In this document: piece after piece, positions 1 to 7,626 of the stretch | Layout: each line of letters begins with the position of its first letter | Numbering within the stretch: the first letter of the stretch is position 1 | Source of the DNA: Labilithrix sp. | GTDB lineage: Bacteria; Myxococcota_A; Polyangia; Polyangiales; Polyangiaceae | Direction of reading: 5' to 3' | Assembly (NCBI GenBank): GCA_019637175.1 | Contig: JAHBWD010000053.1 | Span: 1-60,752, forward strand | DNA length: 60,752 nt | Notes under the pieces: generated by a model | The model's database searches: none | What the model was told of the DNA's origin: nothing | The model's input: only the letters and a program-made list of their open reading frames with translations | Position numbers and translations under genes: made by a program

Positions 1-1
1 C

Positions 2-451
2 CCGACGATCACCGAGGGCGAGACGTTCCCCAAGGATCACACCTGCAACGGCAAGGACGTCTCGCCCGCGCTCTCGTGGGGCCCCGGTCCGGAGGGAACG
101 CTCTCGTACGCGATCGTGTTCAACGACGTGACGTTCAAGTTCCTGCACTCGATCATCTACGACATCCCCGCGAGCGTCACGAGCCTCCCGCAAGGTGTCG
201 AGGCCGCGTACGAGCCGAAGGAGCCCGCCGGCGCGAAGCAGACGCAGAACTACAAGGGCGCGACCGAGTTCGGCTACACGGGCCCGTGCCCGCCGACGAA
301 CGAGCACACCTACGAGCTCGTCCTCTACGCGCTCGGCGTCGAGGCGCTCCCGAACGTTTCGAAGACCTCGACGCTCAAGGCGGCCGAGGCCGAGATCAAG
401 AAGCACTCGCTCGGCTCGGTGAAGCTCACCGGCAAGTACAAGCAGCCCTGA
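2..451 (+). CDS. YbhB/YbcL (PEBP) family protein, 5'-truncated
   Basis: The gene runs in from the left edge and 149 residues are visible. The segments DVSPALSWGP near the start and GPCPPTNEHTYEL near residue 100 are the conserved ligand-pocket motifs of the phosphatidylethanolamine-binding protein fold (DxSPxLxW and GPxPPxxxHxY). Bacterial members are small soluble or secreted proteins of about 150-190 residues, so little is missing apart from the N-terminus and any signal peptide. Their substrate is generally unknown. The stop is only 7 bp from the convergent end of the HTTM gene. Family assignment is firm; the biological role is not. Confidence 0.85.
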   Translation, partial: PTITEGETFPKDHTCNGKDVSPALSWGPGPEGTLSYAIVFNDVTFKFLHSIIYDIPASVTSLPQGVEAAYEPKEPAGAKQTQNYKGATEFGYTGPCPPTNEHTYELVLYALGVEALPNVSKTSTLKAAEAEIKKHSLGSVKLTGKYKQP

Positions 452-458
452 TCGCGCC

Positions 459-1559
459 TCACGTCGCGGTCGTGAGATCGCCCTTCTTGGTGAAGCTCGA
501 GAGGAGCGCCAGCGGCGCCCACAGAGGGAAGAGCACCGGCAGGCAGCGCGCGATCATCGTGAACGCGCGCACGCCGGTCACGCGCCCGCCGTCGCGGCGC
601 ACCACGACGACGGAGTGACCCGGCTGATCGTCGGGCTCCCAGGGCTTCACCTCGAAGCGACCGAGCCAGTCGAAGATCGGAACGAGCGTGCCCGCGGTCT
701 TTCCCCAGAAGCGCGACGGATCGAAGCGGAGCGTCCGCGCGTGATAGTCCGGCGTCGCGAAGACGCCGTACATCGCCAACGTCAAGACGGTGAACGTCTC
801 GACCTTCGTCGTGAGCTGGATCGCGATGTGGAACCACACGCCCCACCACATCGCGACGACGCGCGTCGGCCGCAGCCAGAGCGCGACGCAGAGCACGAGC
901 TCCGTCATGATCGCGAGCTTCGCGAGCGCGCTCGCGGCGTCGGGCTGAGCGAGCGTGTCGACGAACGAGCGCGGAACGCCCGCCGCGACCGCGAGGTGCG
1001 CGTGGCGCACGATGCGATCGCCGAGCACGATCCCCGCGCGCCAGTCGGGATCGAGGAGCTTCGCGCCGCCCGACGCCAGGTACACGAGCGACACCTGGAG
1101 CTGCGCGAGGTGCACCGCCCAGAACGGCCCCGTGCGCGGCTCCGGCACCGCGGGATCCGAAGCCCGCCACGATCGATCGCACGGCGTCAGCGAGAGGAGG
1201 AGCGCGTAGCAGAAAAGGGAATATCGGTTGTGGTGGAACTGTAGGCGGTCACAGAGAAGGATCCACATCCCGAGGAGCGCGCCGCCCATCAGCGCGGGCC
1301 GCGCCCAGACGCCGAGCATCGCCATGACCGCGAGACACACGCGCGCCGCGAGGACGAGGGCGTACACGCGGTGCGAAGGCACGAGCGCCTCGGGGATCAT
1401 CGGCACGTGGAAGAAGTCGCCGAAGTATCCGCGCTGCGCGAGCTCGGCCGACGCCTCGAGCGCCTGCCACCCGAGCAGCGCGCCGAGCACCGCGCGCACC
1501 GGCCCGAGCGCGTACCCGTCGGCGATCTCGTTCGTGAAGCGCGCGAAGAACGACTTCAT
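459..1559 (-). CDS. HTTM domain multi-pass membrane protein
   Basis: The 366-residue product is strongly hydrophobic with several predicted membrane helices. A segment around residues 110-130 (QFHHNRYSLFCYALLLSLTP) matches the HTTM domain shared with vitamin-K-dependent gamma-carboxylases, in which a basic/aromatic cluster precedes a long helix and a Pro. No dedicated soluble carboxylase domain is visible, so carboxylation is unproven. The ATG lies 1 base after the stop of the small upstream gene ending at 1561, so the two are almost certainly co-transcribed. The HTTM family call is good; substrate and activity are unknown. Confidence 0.75.
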   Translation of the reverse strand: MKSFFARFTNEIADGYALGPVRAVLGALLGWQALEASAELAQRGYFGDFFHVPMIPEALVPSHRVYALVLAARVCLAVMAMLGVWARPALMGGALLGMWILLCDRLQFHHNRYSLFCYALLLSLTPCDRSWRASDPAVPEPRTGPFWAVHLAQLQVSLVYLASGGAKLLDPDWRAGIVLGDRIVRHAHLAVAAGVPRSFVDTLAQPDAASALAKLAIMTELVLCVALWLRPTRVVAMWWGVWFHIAIQLTTKVETFTVLTLAMYGVFATPDYHARTLRFDPSRFWGKTAGTLVPIFDWLGRFEVKPWEPDDQPGHSVVVVRRDGGRVTGVRAFTMIARCLPVLFPLWAPLALLSSFTKKGDLTTAT

Positions 1560-1560
1560 C

Positions 1561-2160
1561 TCAACGGCCGCCCCTCTCCGGGCTCGCGAGGTGAACGACG
1601 TAAGCCTCGCGGCCGTTGTGACGAACGGCGACGTCGAGGAGGAAGCGGCGCGTCTCGACGTCGTCGGGCGTGTGCGAGGCGACGTCGTCGAGCGCGGCCT
1701 GGAGCCTCCCGAGCTGCGTCGCCGCGCCGTAGCCCGCCGAGATCTCGGTGTCGAAGATCGCCAGATCGCGCTTTCGAATGCGATCGGTCCACGCGAAGCG
1801 CCGCTTCATGCCGGCGGCGTCGCGCGCGGTCCACGTGCCGTCGTCGACGTGGACGCGCGCTCGCGTGCCGTCTTCGCCCGCGATCTCGCGATAGAGCGAG
1901 ATCTTCACGGTGCTCGACTCGGAGAACATGCGGAAGCCGAACGCGCCGTCGGCCCTGCGGCCGGCGGTGAGGATCAGCGCGACCTGAACGCCGATCCACA
2001 GGGCCGCGAAGAGCACGCGGAGCCCGTCGACGAGCCCGAAATGAGGCGCCGACGGGCGCGGCGGCAAGGGCGGACGCGAGGGCGGCCGCGAAGCTCGAGC
2101 CGAAGCACGCTCACGCGGGCTCTCCGGCGCTTGCTCGTCGTCTTCCGGACCCGAAGCCAC
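1561..2160 (-). CDS. Hypothetical membrane-anchored protein, partner of HTTM gene
   Basis: A 199-residue protein. It has a Pro/Arg/Ser-rich cytoplasmic N-terminus (residues 1-43), one membrane helix (about 46-66, VDGLRVLFAALWIGVQVALI) and a soluble domain of about 130 residues. The domain begins with the conserved-looking string FGFRMFSESS and mentions no recognised catalytic motif. It is immediately upstream of the HTTM gene with a 1-bp gap, an arrangement that suggests an accessory subunit. It is divergent from the SGNH lipoprotein gene, with a 57-bp spacer. I do not recognise a named family. Confidence 0.7.
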   Translation of the reverse strand: MASGPEDDEQAPESPRERASARASRPPSRPPLPPRPSAPHFGLVDGLRVLFAALWIGVQVALILTAGRRADGAFGFRMFSESSTVKISLYREIAGEDGTRARVHVDDGTWTARDAAGMKRRFAWTDRIRKRDLAIFDTEISAGYGAATQLGRLQAALDDVASHTPDDVETRRFLLDVAVRHNGREAYVVHLASPERGGR

Positions 2161-2217
2161 GACGCCACGCTAAACAAACTTCCGCCGTCGCGCACGCCAT
2201 GCAAGGATTCTCGTGTC

Positions 2218-3594
2218 GTGCGCCGGAGCTTCTTCCTCACGCTGGTCTCGCTCGCCGCCCTCACGGCGGCGTGCGGCGACACCGTCGTGAAGCCGAAGCC
2301 CGCGTCACTCGAAGGTTTGTCGCCGCCGGCGCAGCGCCTCGCCGAGACGCCGGTCGAGATCGTCCCCGCGACGCGGCAGAGCGTCGTCGGCGCGCTGGAG
2401 CGCCCCGCCGCGCTTCGTCGCTTCTTCGAATCGCTCGCGCGCCTCGAGGGAGGTCAGTCGCAAGACGACGTGCGCGTCGTCCAGTTCGGCGACTCCCACA
2501 CCGCGGCCGACATCGAGACGGCTGTGATCCGGCGCGCGCTCCAAGGCCGCTTCGGCGACGGCGGTCGCGGCTTCGTCGCGATCGGGCGCCCGTGGAAGCG
2601 ATACATCCAAGAAGGCGTGCGCGTCGGCATGTCGACGGAGTGGTCGCCCGAGCGCGGAAAGCTCGAGAAGGGAAAGTTCTCGGGCGACGGCCTCTACGGC
2701 CTCGCGGGCATCGGCCTCAACGCGCACCAGCACGGCGCGCGCGCGTGGACCGACATCACCGCGCGCACCGCGCGCACCGAGGTCGCCTACCTCGAGCAGC
2801 CGAGCGGCGGATCGTTCGACGTCTTCGTCGACGGCGTCCGCGTCGTGCGCGTCGCGACGCGCGGCGAGCGCACGACGAGCGCCTTCCGCACGTTCGACGT
2901 CGCCGAGAGCGCGGCGCACCAGCTCGAGGTGCGCGCCGCGGGCGACGGCGACGTGCGCGTCTTCGGCGTCTCGCTCGATCGCGCGCAGTACGGCGTCGTC
3001 GTCGACGCGCTCGGGATCAACGGCGCGCGCGTCACGACCTGCCTCCAGTGGAACGAGCAGCACTGGGCCGAGCAGCTCCGCCACCGCGCGCCCGCGCTCG
3101 TCGTCCTCGCGTACGGCACCAACGAGTCGACCGACGAGAACATGCCGCCGGCGACCTACGAGCGTCAGCTCGTCGATCTGCTCGGGCGCGTCGCGCGCGC
3201 GGTGCCCACGGCCTCGTGCATGCTGATGGGCCCGCCCGACCGCGCCGTCGACACGAAAGAGGGCTGGGTCACTTCGCCCAAGCTGCTCGAGATCATCGCG
3301 TCGCAGCGGCGCGTCGCCGAGGCGGCGGGGTGCGCGTTCTACGATCAGCTCGAGGCGATGGGCGGCCAGGGCACGGTCGCCGGGTGGGCGCTCGAAGATC
3401 CGCCGCGTGCGCAGAAGGATCGCGTGCACCTCACGCGCGACGGCTACGCGCAGCTGGGGAGCTCGTTCGCTTCCGACGTGATGCGCGCGTACGCGGGCTG
3501 GCGCCGCGAGTCGGGCCTGCCGCCGACGACCGCGCCGAAGGCGGAGCCTCCGCCCTCGCCGCCCGTCGTTCCGCTCGGCGGCGACGAGCCCTGA
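2218..3594 (+). CDS. SGNH/GDSL-family hydrolase lipoprotein
   Basis: A 458-residue exported esterase-type protein. I chose the GTG at 2218 because it places a short basic N-terminus and hydrophobic core before a lipobox-like LTAAC (Cys19). The SGNH blocks are visible: block I as GDSH at residues 91-94 (nucleophile Ser93), block III as YGTNES near residue 299, and block V as DRVHLTRDGY near residue 400 (catalytic Asp/His). Relatives act as carbohydrate O-acetyl esterases or transferases. It faces a paralogue across a 2-bp gap (3597-5072) and is close to an MBOAT gene, so a role in polysaccharide O-acylation is a reasonable inference. Confidence 0.8.
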   Translation: MRRSFFLTLVSLAALTAACGDTVVKPKPASLEGLSPPAQRLAETPVEIVPATRQSVVGALERPAALRRFFESLARLEGGQSQDDVRVVQFGDSHTAADIETAVIRRALQGRFGDGGRGFVAIGRPWKRYIQEGVRVGMSTEWSPERGKLEKGKFSGDGLYGLAGIGLNAHQHGARAWTDITARTARTEVAYLEQPSGGSFDVFVDGVRVVRVATRGERTTSAFRTFDVAESAAHQLEVRAAGDGDVRVFGVSLDRAQYGVVVDALGINGARVTTCLQWNEQHWAEQLRHRAPALVVLAYGTNESTDENMPPATYERQLVDLLGRVARAVPTASCMLMGPPDRAVDTKEGWVTSPKLLEIIASQRRVAEAAGCAFYDQLEAMGGQGTVAGWALEDPPRAQKDRVHLTRDGYAQLGSSFASDVMRAYAGWRRESGLPPTTAPKAEPPPSPPVVPLGGDEP

Positions 3595-3596
3595 GG

Positions 3597-5072
3597 TCAG
3601 TCGCTCTTCTTCTCGCTCGTCTGGCGCGAGCTCCACGCTTCGAAGCCGCTCTGGAGCGATCGGAAGAGCAGATCTCCGATCACCTCCGCGCCCGCCGGCG
3701 TCGGGTGCGTGAGATCGCCGCCGCCGAGGCCCTTCTTCATCCACTTCGCCATCGCGCCGTCGCCGCCCATCGCCTCGAACGTGTTCCAGAAGGCGACGCC
3801 CGTCGTCTTCGCGACGTTCTGTTGCGCGGCGACGAGCTTCTTGATGATCGGCTTCGTGCGCACGCCGCCCGCGACGTTCTCCGCGCGGTCGAGCGGCGAC
3901 GCGATGAGGATCGAAGCGGTCGGCGCGGCGGCCTTGAGCTTCTCGACGACGCGCGCGAGGTTCTTCTCGTAGTCGCCGGGCAGCGCGGGGTACTCGCTCT
4001 CGTTGGTGCCGTACTGCAAGACGACGAGCGCCGGCTTGCGCAGCGCCATCTGATCGGCCCAGTGCGCGTCGTTCATCCCGAGCCAGAGATCCGCCCGCGC
4101 GCCGTTGGCGCCGAGCGCGTCGTACACGACGCCGGCCTCTTCGCGCTCGAGCGCGACGCCGAAGAGCCGCGGGTTGCCGCTGATCACGCGGAGCGAGAGC
4201 TTCGCTTCGCCGTCGGCGACGTCGAACGACTTGATCTTCGAAACCTTCTCTTCGCCCTTGGTCGAGAAGCGCTCGACGTTGCCCGCGAGCTTGACCTCGA
4301 CGTCGCCGCCGTTCGGCGTCTCGAGGTAGTAGACGTCGAAGCGCGACACCTTCTTTCCGTAGGCGCCGCGGCCTTCGGCGGTCGCGAAGAACGCGCTCGC
4401 GCCCGGGCTGCCCGTGAAGGTGACGCCGCCGAGCCCGTACATTCCGTCTTTCGCCGTCGGGCCGGTGATGCGGCTCGATCCCCAGCCGGCCTCGGCGCCG
4501 TGCGCGACGTCGTTGTGGAAGTACCACTCCCACGGATTCGCCACGAGGATGAAGCCGTGCCCCGCGTCGCCGAGCTCCGCCTGCATCTTGCGGCGCATCG
4601 TCCCCGAGACGTAGTCGCTCGTGATGACGCTGTCGCCGTAGTGCAAGACGCGCGTGATCGCGCCGGGCGTCTTCGCGCGCGTCTTCGCGAACGAGGCGTA
4701 GAACGCGTCGAGCGCATGACCGGTCTCGTCTTCGACCGCGAGCGAGCCCGCCTTCTTCGCGAGCTCGGCCGCGTCGATCGGCGGCGCGGGCGTCTCGGGC
4801 AGCGCGTTCGTGATCGTCGCTTCGTTCGTCGACGCCTTGAGCGTCGTCTCGCCCTGCGTGAGCACCGGCGCGCTCGTCGGCGCAGGCGCCGCCTCCGCGG
4901 CGACCGCCTGATCCCACGGCGCGCGCGCGACGCGGAAGCGCGCGAGGCGCGGTGACAGATAGGGCACCGCCAGGAAGGCGAGCATCACGCCCACCGCGAT
5001 CGTCGTCTTGCCGCCCAGCGCGTGGGTCGTCGTCACGCGCCGACGTGTAGAACGCTCCCCTGACGGCATCAA
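3597..5072 (-). CDS. SGNH/GDSL-family hydrolase, membrane-anchored paralogue
   Basis: A 491-residue protein with one N-terminal membrane anchor (about 21-40) and a Pro/Ala-rich linker, then an SGNH domain. Block I is LHYGDS (Ser148) and the YGTNES block is nearly identical to that of the neighbour ending at 3594. The C-terminal block is DLTHPT (Asp453/His456). Other shared strings, including an EAMGG motif before the last block, show that the two convergent genes are paralogues; the difference is lipid anchor versus helix anchor. It is divergent, with a 41-bp gap, from the operon carrying the MBOAT gene. Probable periplasmic glycan esterase or acetyltransferase; substrate unknown. Confidence 0.8.
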   Translation of the reverse strand: MMPSGERSTRRRVTTTHALGGKTTIAVGVMLAFLAVPYLSPRLARFRVARAPWDQAVAAEAAPAPTSAPVLTQGETTLKASTNEATITNALPETPAPPIDAAELAKKAGSLAVEDETGHALDAFYASFAKTRAKTPGAITRVLHYGDSVITSDYVSGTMRRKMQAELGDAGHGFILVANPWEWYFHNDVAHGAEAGWGSSRITGPTAKDGMYGLGGVTFTGSPGASAFFATAEGRGAYGKKVSRFDVYYLETPNGGDVEVKLAGNVERFSTKGEEKVSKIKSFDVADGEAKLSLRVISGNPRLFGVALEREEAGVVYDALGANGARADLWLGMNDAHWADQMALRKPALVVLQYGTNESEYPALPGDYEKNLARVVEKLKAAAPTASILIASPLDRAENVAGGVRTKPIIKKLVAAQQNVAKTTGVAFWNTFEAMGGDGAMAKWMKKGLGGGDLTHPTPAGAEVIGDLLFRSLQSGFEAWSSRQTSEKKSD

Positions 5073-5113
5073 GAATCGGCTGGACCGGTCCGTGCTTACA
5101 ACGTGGGTGCGCC

Positions 5114-5674
5114 ATGTCGAGCTTCTACGACGACGAGGAAATGCCGTTGCCGCTGACGCGGAGGTCGTTTCGCCGGATCCCTCTCGGCACGGAAAGAGGC
5201 AACGATTCCTATGAGATAGCCGAGCCTTCGTTCCACCGGCGCGACCGGATGCGGCCCTTCACCGCGGGCGCTCTCATGGGTCTCCTCGCCGGCGCAGCAG
5301 GGCTCGGCGTGGTCCATGGGCTCCACCCTGCTCGGATTGAGCAGCTCATTGCGGGCGGAGCGACTCAGTGGGCGGTCTCGCACGAGATCTCGACGGCGAT
5401 CGCCTACGCGACGGCGGCGGCCTCCGGCGCGCTCGTCGGCGCGGCCTTCGCGTGCGTCACGCGACACCTGAGGCGTTTCGTCCCGCTGCTCGTCTGGGCG
5501 CAGGTGTTCTTCGTGAGCCTCACGATGCTCGTGCTCGCAGCTCCCCGTTTGGCGGAAGGCTCCCGCACGTTCGCGAGCGGCGCGGGCACGGCGCTGACGC
5601 CGGCGATCCTCGCCGCGAGCGCGGCCTTCGCGTTCGTGGTCGCGTTCCAGCTTCCGCTTCGCCGTCGCGGCTGA
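5114..5674 (+). CDS. Hypothetical polytopic membrane protein
   Basis: A 186-residue protein with an acidic/basic cytoplasmic head of about 48 residues followed by four hydrophobic segments (about 51-70, 90-112, 123-142, 160-178), many Ala/Gly residues and a short basic tail. No catalytic motif or named domain is visible. It is the first gene of a plus-strand run: the MBOAT gene starts 40 bp after it, and two more genes follow with 1-bp and overlapping junctions. Function is unknown; context suggests a small accessory to polysaccharide modification. Confidence 0.65.
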   Translation: MSSFYDDEEMPLPLTRRSFRRIPLGTERGNDSYEIAEPSFHRRDRMRPFTAGALMGLLAGAAGLGVVHGLHPARIEQLIAGGATQWAVSHEISTAIAYATAAASGALVGAAFACVTRHLRRFVPLLVWAQVFFVSLTMLVLAAPRLAEGSRTFASGAGTALTPAILAASAAFAFVVAFQLPLRRRG

Positions 5675-5714
5675 CGTTCTCTTCGAGTACCGTGACCCGC
5701 CGCGGGCGGATCCG

Positions 5715-7220
5715 ATGCTCTTCAACAGCCCCGTCTACGGCGTCTTCCTGTTCGTCACCTACGTGACGTTCTGGGCGCTCCGACGCCGTTCGATCCTCCG
5801 GCCGCTGCTGCTCGCCCTCGCGAGCTACCTCTTCTACTGCGTCGGCACCTACGACGCCGCGATCGAGCAGAAGATCGTGACGGGCAGCGACGTTCCGCTC
5901 GGGCCGATCAAGTGGACGATCCTCTGCGTCGGGATCATCTTCGTCGGCAGCAGCCTCGACTTCTGGGTCGGCCGCACGCTCGGCCGAACGGAGAACCCGC
6001 GCTCGCGGAAGATCCTCCTTCTCCTGTCGATCTTCTACTACCTCGGCGTTCTCTCGATCTTCAAATACTTCGACTTCGCGGTCGACTCGTTCGCCGCCGT
6101 GATGCGCTGGGCCGGCGTCGAGGTGTCGCCGGTGCACCTCCGGCTCGTTCTCCCGTTCGGGATCTCGTTCTTCACGTTCGAGACGATGAGCTACACGATC
6201 GACGTCTATCGCCGCGAGATCCCGCCGGCCGACAAGTACCTCGACTACCTGCTCTTCGTCGCCTTCTTCCCTCACCTCGTCGCGGGCCCGATCGTGCGGC
6301 CCAAGACGATGCTCCCGCAGCTCGCCGCCGAGCCGGTCGCGACCGACGCGACGAAGCAGTCGGGCCTCTTCCTCATCGCGACGGGGCTCTGCAAGAAGAT
6401 CGTGATCGGCGACACGCTCTCGATCAACCTCGTCAACCGCGTGTTCGACAACCCCGAGCGCTTCTCGTCGCTCGAGGTGCTCGTCGCGATCTACGCCTAC
6501 GCGATCAAGATCTACGCCGACTTCTCGGGCTACACCGACGTCGCCATCGGCAGCGCGCGCCTCTTCGGCTACGAGCTGCCGAAGAACTTCGACGCGCCGT
6601 ACGTCTCGCGCAACCTGCAAGAGTTCTGGCGCCGCTGGCACATCTCGCTGTCGAGCTGGCTGCGCGACTACCTCTACGTACCGCTCGGCGGAAGCCGCGG
6701 ATCGACGTGGAAGACGTACCGGAACCTGATGACGACGATGCTCCTCGGCGGCCTCTGGCACGGGGCCTCGTGGAACTTCGTCATCTGGGGCGGCTTGCAC
6801 GGCGGCGCGCTCGCCGTGAATCGAGCGTGGCAACGAAGAGAAGAGGGAAAGAGAGGCGCGGAGGCGCCGAAGCGTGAAGGAGCTCCGCTCGCGCACGTCG
6901 TCTCCGTCGTGGCGACCTTTCACTTCGTCTGCTTCGCGTGGATCTTCTTTCGCGCGAAGACCTTCGAGCACGCGATCCTGATGCTCCAGCGCCTCGGCAA
7001 GGGCACGCTCGAGTCACCGAACCTCGCGCCCAAGGTGCTCGCGGTCCTCGCGCTCGGCTTCGTGACCCACTTCATGCCGAAGCGGATCTACGACGGCGCG
7101 CGCGACGCGTTCGTCGCCTGCCCCGCGATCGTTCAAGGCGCCCTGCTCGCGGTCTTCGCGTACGTTCTCCACTTCGCGGCGGCGGCGAAGGCCGAGCCCT
7201 TCATCTACGGACAGTTCTGA
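5715..7220 (+). CDS. MBOAT family membrane-bound O-acyltransferase
   Basis: A 501-residue integral membrane acyltransferase. The family core is clear. NLQEFWRRWHISLSSWLRDY near residues 298-317 carries the W-H-x-S motif. GLWHGASWNF near residue 345 contains the presumed catalytic His, and LYVPLGG lies between them. SYTIDVYRR and FPHLVAGPIVRP in the first half are also typical of AlgI/DltB-type members. Such enzymes move an acetyl or other acyl group across the membrane onto exported polysaccharide, usually with an SGNH partner; two SGNH genes are just upstream. A TACCGT hexamer lies 21 bp before the ATG. Confidence is high for family, moderate for glycan O-acetylation. Confidence 0.92.
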   Translation: MLFNSPVYGVFLFVTYVTFWALRRRSILRPLLLALASYLFYCVGTYDAAIEQKIVTGSDVPLGPIKWTILCVGIIFVGSSLDFWVGRTLGRTENPRSRKILLLLSIFYYLGVLSIFKYFDFAVDSFAAVMRWAGVEVSPVHLRLVLPFGISFFTFETMSYTIDVYRREIPPADKYLDYLLFVAFFPHLVAGPIVRPKTMLPQLAAEPVATDATKQSGLFLIATGLCKKIVIGDTLSINLVNRVFDNPERFSSLEVLVAIYAYAIKIYADFSGYTDVAIGSARLFGYELPKNFDAPYVSRNLQEFWRRWHISLSSWLRDYLYVPLGGSRGSTWKTYRNLMTTMLLGGLWHGASWNFVIWGGLHGGALAVNRAWQRREEGKRGAEAPKREGAPLAHVVSVVATFHFVCFAWIFFRAKTFEHAILMLQRLGKGTLESPNLAPKVLAVLALGFVTHFMPKRIYDGARDAFVACPAIVQGALLAVFAYVLHFAAAAKAEPFIYGQF

Positions 7221-7221
7221 A

Positions 7222-7626
7222 ATGACGAAGACGGCGAGGATCGGTTTCGGGATCGCGAACGCGGGCGTCGCGCTGCTCGTGGCCTGGGGCGTCTTCCGCG
7301 GGCTGCCGACGCGATGGTGGGTCGTCGACGCCGGCGCGACGGCGTGCGTCGTCTCGATGGCCGCGTCGGCGCTCGCGCTGCTCGCCGATCACAAGGCGAA
7401 GAAGCGGATCACGCGCGTCGCGGCCGCGATCGTGCTCGTGCTCGGGCTCGCGGTCTTCGCGGCGCTCTGCTTGACGGCGAGCTGGCTCGCCGGCGTCTAC
7501 GGCCCCGTGGGCAAGGGCGGCGCGGCGATCTTCGCGCTCGTCGCCGCGCTCGCGTTCCCGTACCTCGTCGTCCTCCCCGCGGTCGAGCTCGTGTGGGTCG
7601 GCAGGGCGATGCGGAAGGGAGCATGA
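7222..7626 (+). CDS. Hypothetical four-helix membrane protein
   Basis: A 134-residue, almost entirely hydrophobic protein with four predicted membrane helices and short basic loops. The ATG begins 1 base after the MBOAT stop, and its own stop overlaps the next start as ATGA, so translation is coupled on both sides. No motif is recognised. The position between the acyltransferase and a large helical-barrel protein argues for a role in the same exported-glycan modification system, but nothing in the sequence shows what that is. Confidence 0.65.
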   Translation: MTKTARIGFGIANAGVALLVAWGVFRGLPTRWWVVDAGATACVVSMAASALALLADHKAKKRITRVAAAIVLVLGLAVFAALCLTASWLAGVYGPVGKGGAAIFALVAALAFPYLVVLPAVELVWVGRAMRKGA

